From: an uncultured Pseudomonadota bacterium
GTDB taxonomy: Bacteria > Bdellovibrionota_B > Oligoflexia > Oligoflexales > CAILAO01
DNA: 9,167 bases
Assembly (NCBI GenBank): GCA_903832105.1
Contig: CAILAO010000154.1
Location: 1-9,167 of the forward strand
Direction of reading: 5' to 3'
Each line of letters opens with the position of its first letter. Position 1 is the first letter of the stretch. Shown piece by piece: positions 7,707 to 9,167 of the stretch. Under the pieces are notes generated by a model that saw only the letters and a program-made list of their open reading frames with translations, was not told the DNA's origin and searched no databases. The translations under genes were made by a program, and so were the position numbers.

Positions 7707-8159
7707 ATGAAGTGGCCTTTTTGGAAAAAAAAGAGCAATTCAAACGGGACATTTCGCAGACTTCCATGGTATTCGGACGGGCTTAAGTTTACCTGCACGC
7801 GATGCGGTCAGTGTTGCACCGGCGGACCTGGAAATGTTTGGGTCAATGAAAATGATATTGCAGTTCTTGCTGAGAAATTTCAAAGTTCACTTGACGCATT
7901 TAAAGGAAAGTATGTGCGAACGGTGGGCGATAGGTTGTCGTTTCATGAACGTGAAAATGGAGACTGTATTTTTTTTGATCGAACTCAAGGCTGTTCCGTT
8001 TACGAATTGCGCCCGCTTCAGTGCAAGACATGGCCGTTTTGGGAACAGAATGTCGCGTGTTGGAGCGATTGGAAGGATGTTTGTAGAGTTTGTCCGGGTG
8101 CTGGCGTTGGAGAGTTACATGGACTTACTGAAATTGAAAAACAAAAAACGAAAGTTTGA
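7707..8159 (+). CDS. YkgJ-family cysteine-cluster protein
   Basis: The 150-residue protein carries the family hallmark CxxCxxCC at residues 30-37 (CTRCGQCC), then C87 (GDCIFF), C96 followed by YELRPLQC (C106) and the aromatic TWPFW. Further cysteines are C118, C126 and C129, the last two as CRVC before PGAGVG. This family (formerly UPF0153, Pfam CxxCxxCC) is predicted to bind zinc or an iron-sulfur cluster through these cysteines; its biochemical role is poorly defined. The length is normal and all core cysteines are present, so the gene looks intact. The N-terminus (MKWPFWKKKS) is basic and aromatic but too short for an export signal, so the protein is probably cytoplasmic. Start choice rests on TGGA 6 nt before the ATG, or AAGG 11 nt before it. 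It is transcribed divergently from the TAM operon, is probably monocistronic, and its link to the neighbours is unknown. Confidence 0.88.
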   Translation: MKWPFWKKKSNSNGTFRRLPWYSDGLKFTCTRCGQCCTGGPGNVWVNENDIAVLAEKFQSSLDAFKGKYVRTVGDRLSFHERENGDCIFFDRTQGCSVYELRPLQCKTWPFWEQNVACWSDWKDVCRVCPGAGVGELHGLTEIEKQKTKV

Positions 8160-8281
8160 CGATCTCAGAATCTTCGCCCAACTTTATCTTCCGACACCTA
8201 AAAAACTCGCGTAGCGATTATAAGTCATTTAGAAAAATTTCGTTGTTTGTCTCACTCACGGTGAAACTGGGATCACCCACC

Positions 8282-8872
8282 TCAGCCACCGCCAAGACAG
8301 CCGCTGTCGAGTCCCGAAATTCCGCCTCCTCCCAGTAAGCCGCTGAGATCGCTCTCTGAGGCTGTGCCGCTCAGGATTCCCTGAATAATGGGGCACGTTT
8401 TAATAAGATTTGAAAGATCTCCTGCTGGAAGGGAATTTAACAGGCTTTGGATATCTGTCAAGCTGCCACCAGTGCCTCCGCCAAGACCCGTCAATAAACC
8501 TTGGAGCTGGCCTAATATACCTGAAGATGAACTCGTTAATCCAGAGGTTGATGTAGAGCTTGTCGATGTCGTTGTCGTAGCGGCGGTCTGTTGATTCACA
8601 CATTGTAGTCTAGTCGCATCATAATATTGATTCAGGCTACATACCTTGCATTCCGAACCCGTCCAATGTCCCCCACCATTTGTGCAATCCGTAGACGGAC
8701 TACTAAGCGACTGGTTGATTATCGGTTGCTGACTCGACGACAGGTCAGAAGCAGGCTTTTGCACCGTATTGCTGACAGGTTTGGGACTGTCGCTGGAGCT
8801 ACTACCACAACCTAGAAGTATCAAATTGATGCTGAGGAAGAAAAATAGACTGATTTTAAAGCGGTTTTTCAT
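8282..8872 (-). CDS. Predicted outer-membrane lipoprotein, low-complexity
   Basis: The 196-residue product begins MKNRFKISLFFFLSINLILLGCG, a type II signal peptide with lipobox LLGC (19-22), so C22 would be lipidated after signal peptidase II cleavage. Residue 23 is Gly, not Asp, which in enterobacterial rules favours sorting to the outer membrane. After a Ser-rich linker comes a small cysteine-rich unit (C63, C75, C78, C91, with GGGHWTG). Next is a Ser/Thr-only-like stretch (about 97-117), then a Gly/Leu/Ser-rich tail (GILGQLQGLLTGLGGG, SGLLGGGG) with two more cysteines (C150, C192). I recognise no catalytic family. Codons in the tail are varied, so it is a genuine protein rather than a repeat artefact. 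The RBS is weak (GAGAAA). A sigma-28-like promoter lies 60 nt upstream and would connect it to flagellar-type regulation. It converges with the YkgJ-family gene. Function is unknown; surface or envelope spacer roles are possible. Confidence 0.85.
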   Translation of the reverse strand: MKNRFKISLFFFLSINLILLGCGSSSSDSPKPVSNTVQKPASDLSSSQQPIINQSLSSPSTDCTNGGGHWTGSECKVCSLNQYYDATRLQCVNQQTAATTTTSTSSTSTSGLTSSSSGILGQLQGLLTGLGGGTGGSLTDIQSLLNSLPAGDLSNLIKTCPIIQGILSGTASESDLSGLLGGGGISGLDSGCLGGG

Positions 8873-8931
8873 ACAGTTTCTCTTTCTCTAATTGGGTTCA
8901 TTGTTCAAGCACATTTGCCTTCTAACGTCCC

Positions 8932-8959
8932 TTATCGGCACTTTTCCCGAAAAAGTTTA
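8932..8959 (-). promoter_or_regulatory. Sigma-28 (FliA)-like promoter upstream of the lipoprotein gene
   Basis: On the minus strand the sequence reads TAAACTTT (8959-8952), 12 nt, then GCCGATAA (8939-8932). The FliA consensus in enterobacteria is TAAAGTTT-N11-GCCGATAA, so the -10 matches 8 of 8 and the -35 matches 7 of 8, with a spacer one base longer than optimal. Transcription would begin near 8925, leaving about a 50-nt leader before the lipoprotein ATG at 8872. An inverted repeat TTTCCC/GGGAAA (8943-8948, 8960-8965) overlaps the spacer and the -35 flank. The one-base-long spacer is the main doubt. Confidence 0.55.
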
Positions 8960-8969
8960 GGGAAAGATA

Positions 8970-9086
8970 ATGAGAGGTAATATACCAAGTAAAACCAGCA
9001 AGATAGGGGCGGCAAAAAAAAGTGTTATTTTTCTTGCGTACTCTTTTGTTAAAGTTCCTATGCGGGTTATTTCTCAGAAAAAGTGA
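8970..9086 (+). CDS. Possible small basic protein, 38 residues
   Basis: ATG at 8970 is preceded by AGGGA (8959-8963) with 6 nt spacing, a good Shine-Dalgarno. The frame runs to TGA at 9084-9086. The peptide begins MRGNIPSKTSKIGAAKK, continues with a short hydrophobic run SVIFLAYSFVKV and ends VISQKK, so it is strongly basic. I see no convincing promoter for it. A C(UUCG)G hairpin lies 11 nt after its stop. It is divergent from the lipoprotein gene and its RBS touches the sigma-28-like -35 box. It could equally be chance; no family is recognised. Confidence 0.22.
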   Translation: MRGNIPSKTSKIGAAKKSVIFLAYSFVKVPMRVISQKK

Positions 9087-9097
9087 CTCTCAAATAG

Positions 9098-9109
9098 GCA
9101 CTTCGGTGC
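9098..9109. other. C(UUCG)G tetraloop hairpin
   Basis: GCAC-TTCG-GTGC forms a 4-bp stem closed by an extra-stable UUCG loop in plus-strand RNA. An overlapping alternative, CACTT (9099-9103) with AAGTG (9110-9114), cannot form at the same time. No T-run follows directly on either strand, so an intrinsic terminator is not supported. It may be part of an untranslated RNA or a chance stem. Confidence 0.3.
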
Positions 9110-9167
9110 AAGTGGTCAAGTCTGCCCTTATTTCAAACTCTAATCTACATTCCTAACTCCTAAAACT

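Larger units (their letters stand above)
8873..9167. other. Right-end region without a long gene
   Basis: These 295 nt carry no frame above about 40 codons on either strand. What I can identify is the sigma-28-like promoter, the possible 38-codon ORF, an antisense start-less hydrophobic frame, and the UUCG hairpin. The last 55 nt are AT-rich with stops in the frames I checked, and nothing recognisable. Confidence 0.6.

Noticed and set aside
7535..7798. 87-codon minus-strand frame whose TGA overlaps the ATG of the receiver-TPR gene (ATGA)
   Set aside because: It lies antisense to the divergent promoter and to the conserved cysteine coding region of the YkgJ-family gene, has no recognisable domain, and reads like translated AT-rich intergenic DNA. 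The ATGA junction is suggestive but not enough.
7834..8214. 126-codon plus-strand frame inside the YkgJ-family gene
   Set aside because: It is a shifted frame of a gene whose own frame has all family cysteines, and it encodes no family of its own.
8260..8279. Weak hairpins (GGTGA/TCACC or TGGG-ATCA-CCCA) between the convergent genes
   Set aside because: The stems are only 4-5 bp, exclude one another and have no T-tract on either side, so an intrinsic terminator is not supported.
8156..8338. 60-codon TTG-start frame overlapping the YkgJ-family stop (TTGA)
   Set aside because: It runs into the antisense of the lipoprotein tail, has a non-ATG start, no RBS and no recognisable content.
1..9167. 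CRISPR arrays, tRNA or rRNA genes, insertion sequences and integration sites
   Set aside because: I saw no regularly spaced repeats, cloverleaf patterns, transposase motifs or terminal inverted repeats; the only perfect direct repeat found is the 16-bp tandem at 5526-5557.

Overview
This window looks like a chromosomal segment of a Gram-negative (diderm) bacterium. It carries most of a TamB-type envelope translocation protein, the POTRA half of an Omp85 outer-membrane protein and a lipobox lipoprotein. Base composition is moderate (roughly mid-40s % GC by eye). The mix of a TAM-like system, an ExeA-like ATPase, a receiver-TPR protein, a YkgJ-type cysteine-cluster protein and a low-complexity lipoprotein would suit a deltaproteobacterium-like or Bdellovibrionota-type organism. 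That placement is an inference; nothing in the window proves it.

Layout. The left 7.5 kb is one compact minus-strand gene cluster, read from right to left. It holds a receiver-like/TPR protein (7538-6558), an ExeA/GspA-like P-loop ATPase (6550-5558), a 1433-residue TamB-like protein (5517-1216) and an Omp85 protein with at least four POTRA-like units (1298 to the left edge, barrel not included). Successive junctions are 7 nt, 40 nt and an 83-nt overlap, so one transcript with coupled translation is likely. The 40-nt gap before tamB is largely a perfect 16-bp tandem duplication. The Omp85 gene has no standard annotation boundary in the window because its stop lies off the edge; its likely start is inside the end of tamB.

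A divergent intergenic region (7539-7706) separates this operon from a plus-strand gene for a YkgJ-family cysteine-cluster protein (7707-8159), which has a perfect TTGACA -35 box. That gene converges on a minus-strand lipoprotein gene (8872-8282) across 122 nt that holds only a weak hairpin and no convincing terminator.

Upstream of the lipoprotein, 8873-9167 holds no long gene. It does hold a near-consensus flagellar-type sigma-28 promoter facing the lipoprotein (TAAACTTT-N12-GCCGATAA), a possible 38-codon plus-strand small ORF with a good Shine-Dalgarno, and a C(UUCG)G hairpin.

How the genes may work together. TamB and the Omp85 protein would form the inner- to outer-membrane TAM-like bridge for outer-membrane protein or lipid traffic. 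The two cytoplasmic proteins upstream, a degenerate receiver with TPRs and an ATPase with an altered Walker B, are unusual companions and may be dedicated cytoplasmic or regulatory partners. This four-gene arrangement is the best candidate here for something not well described.
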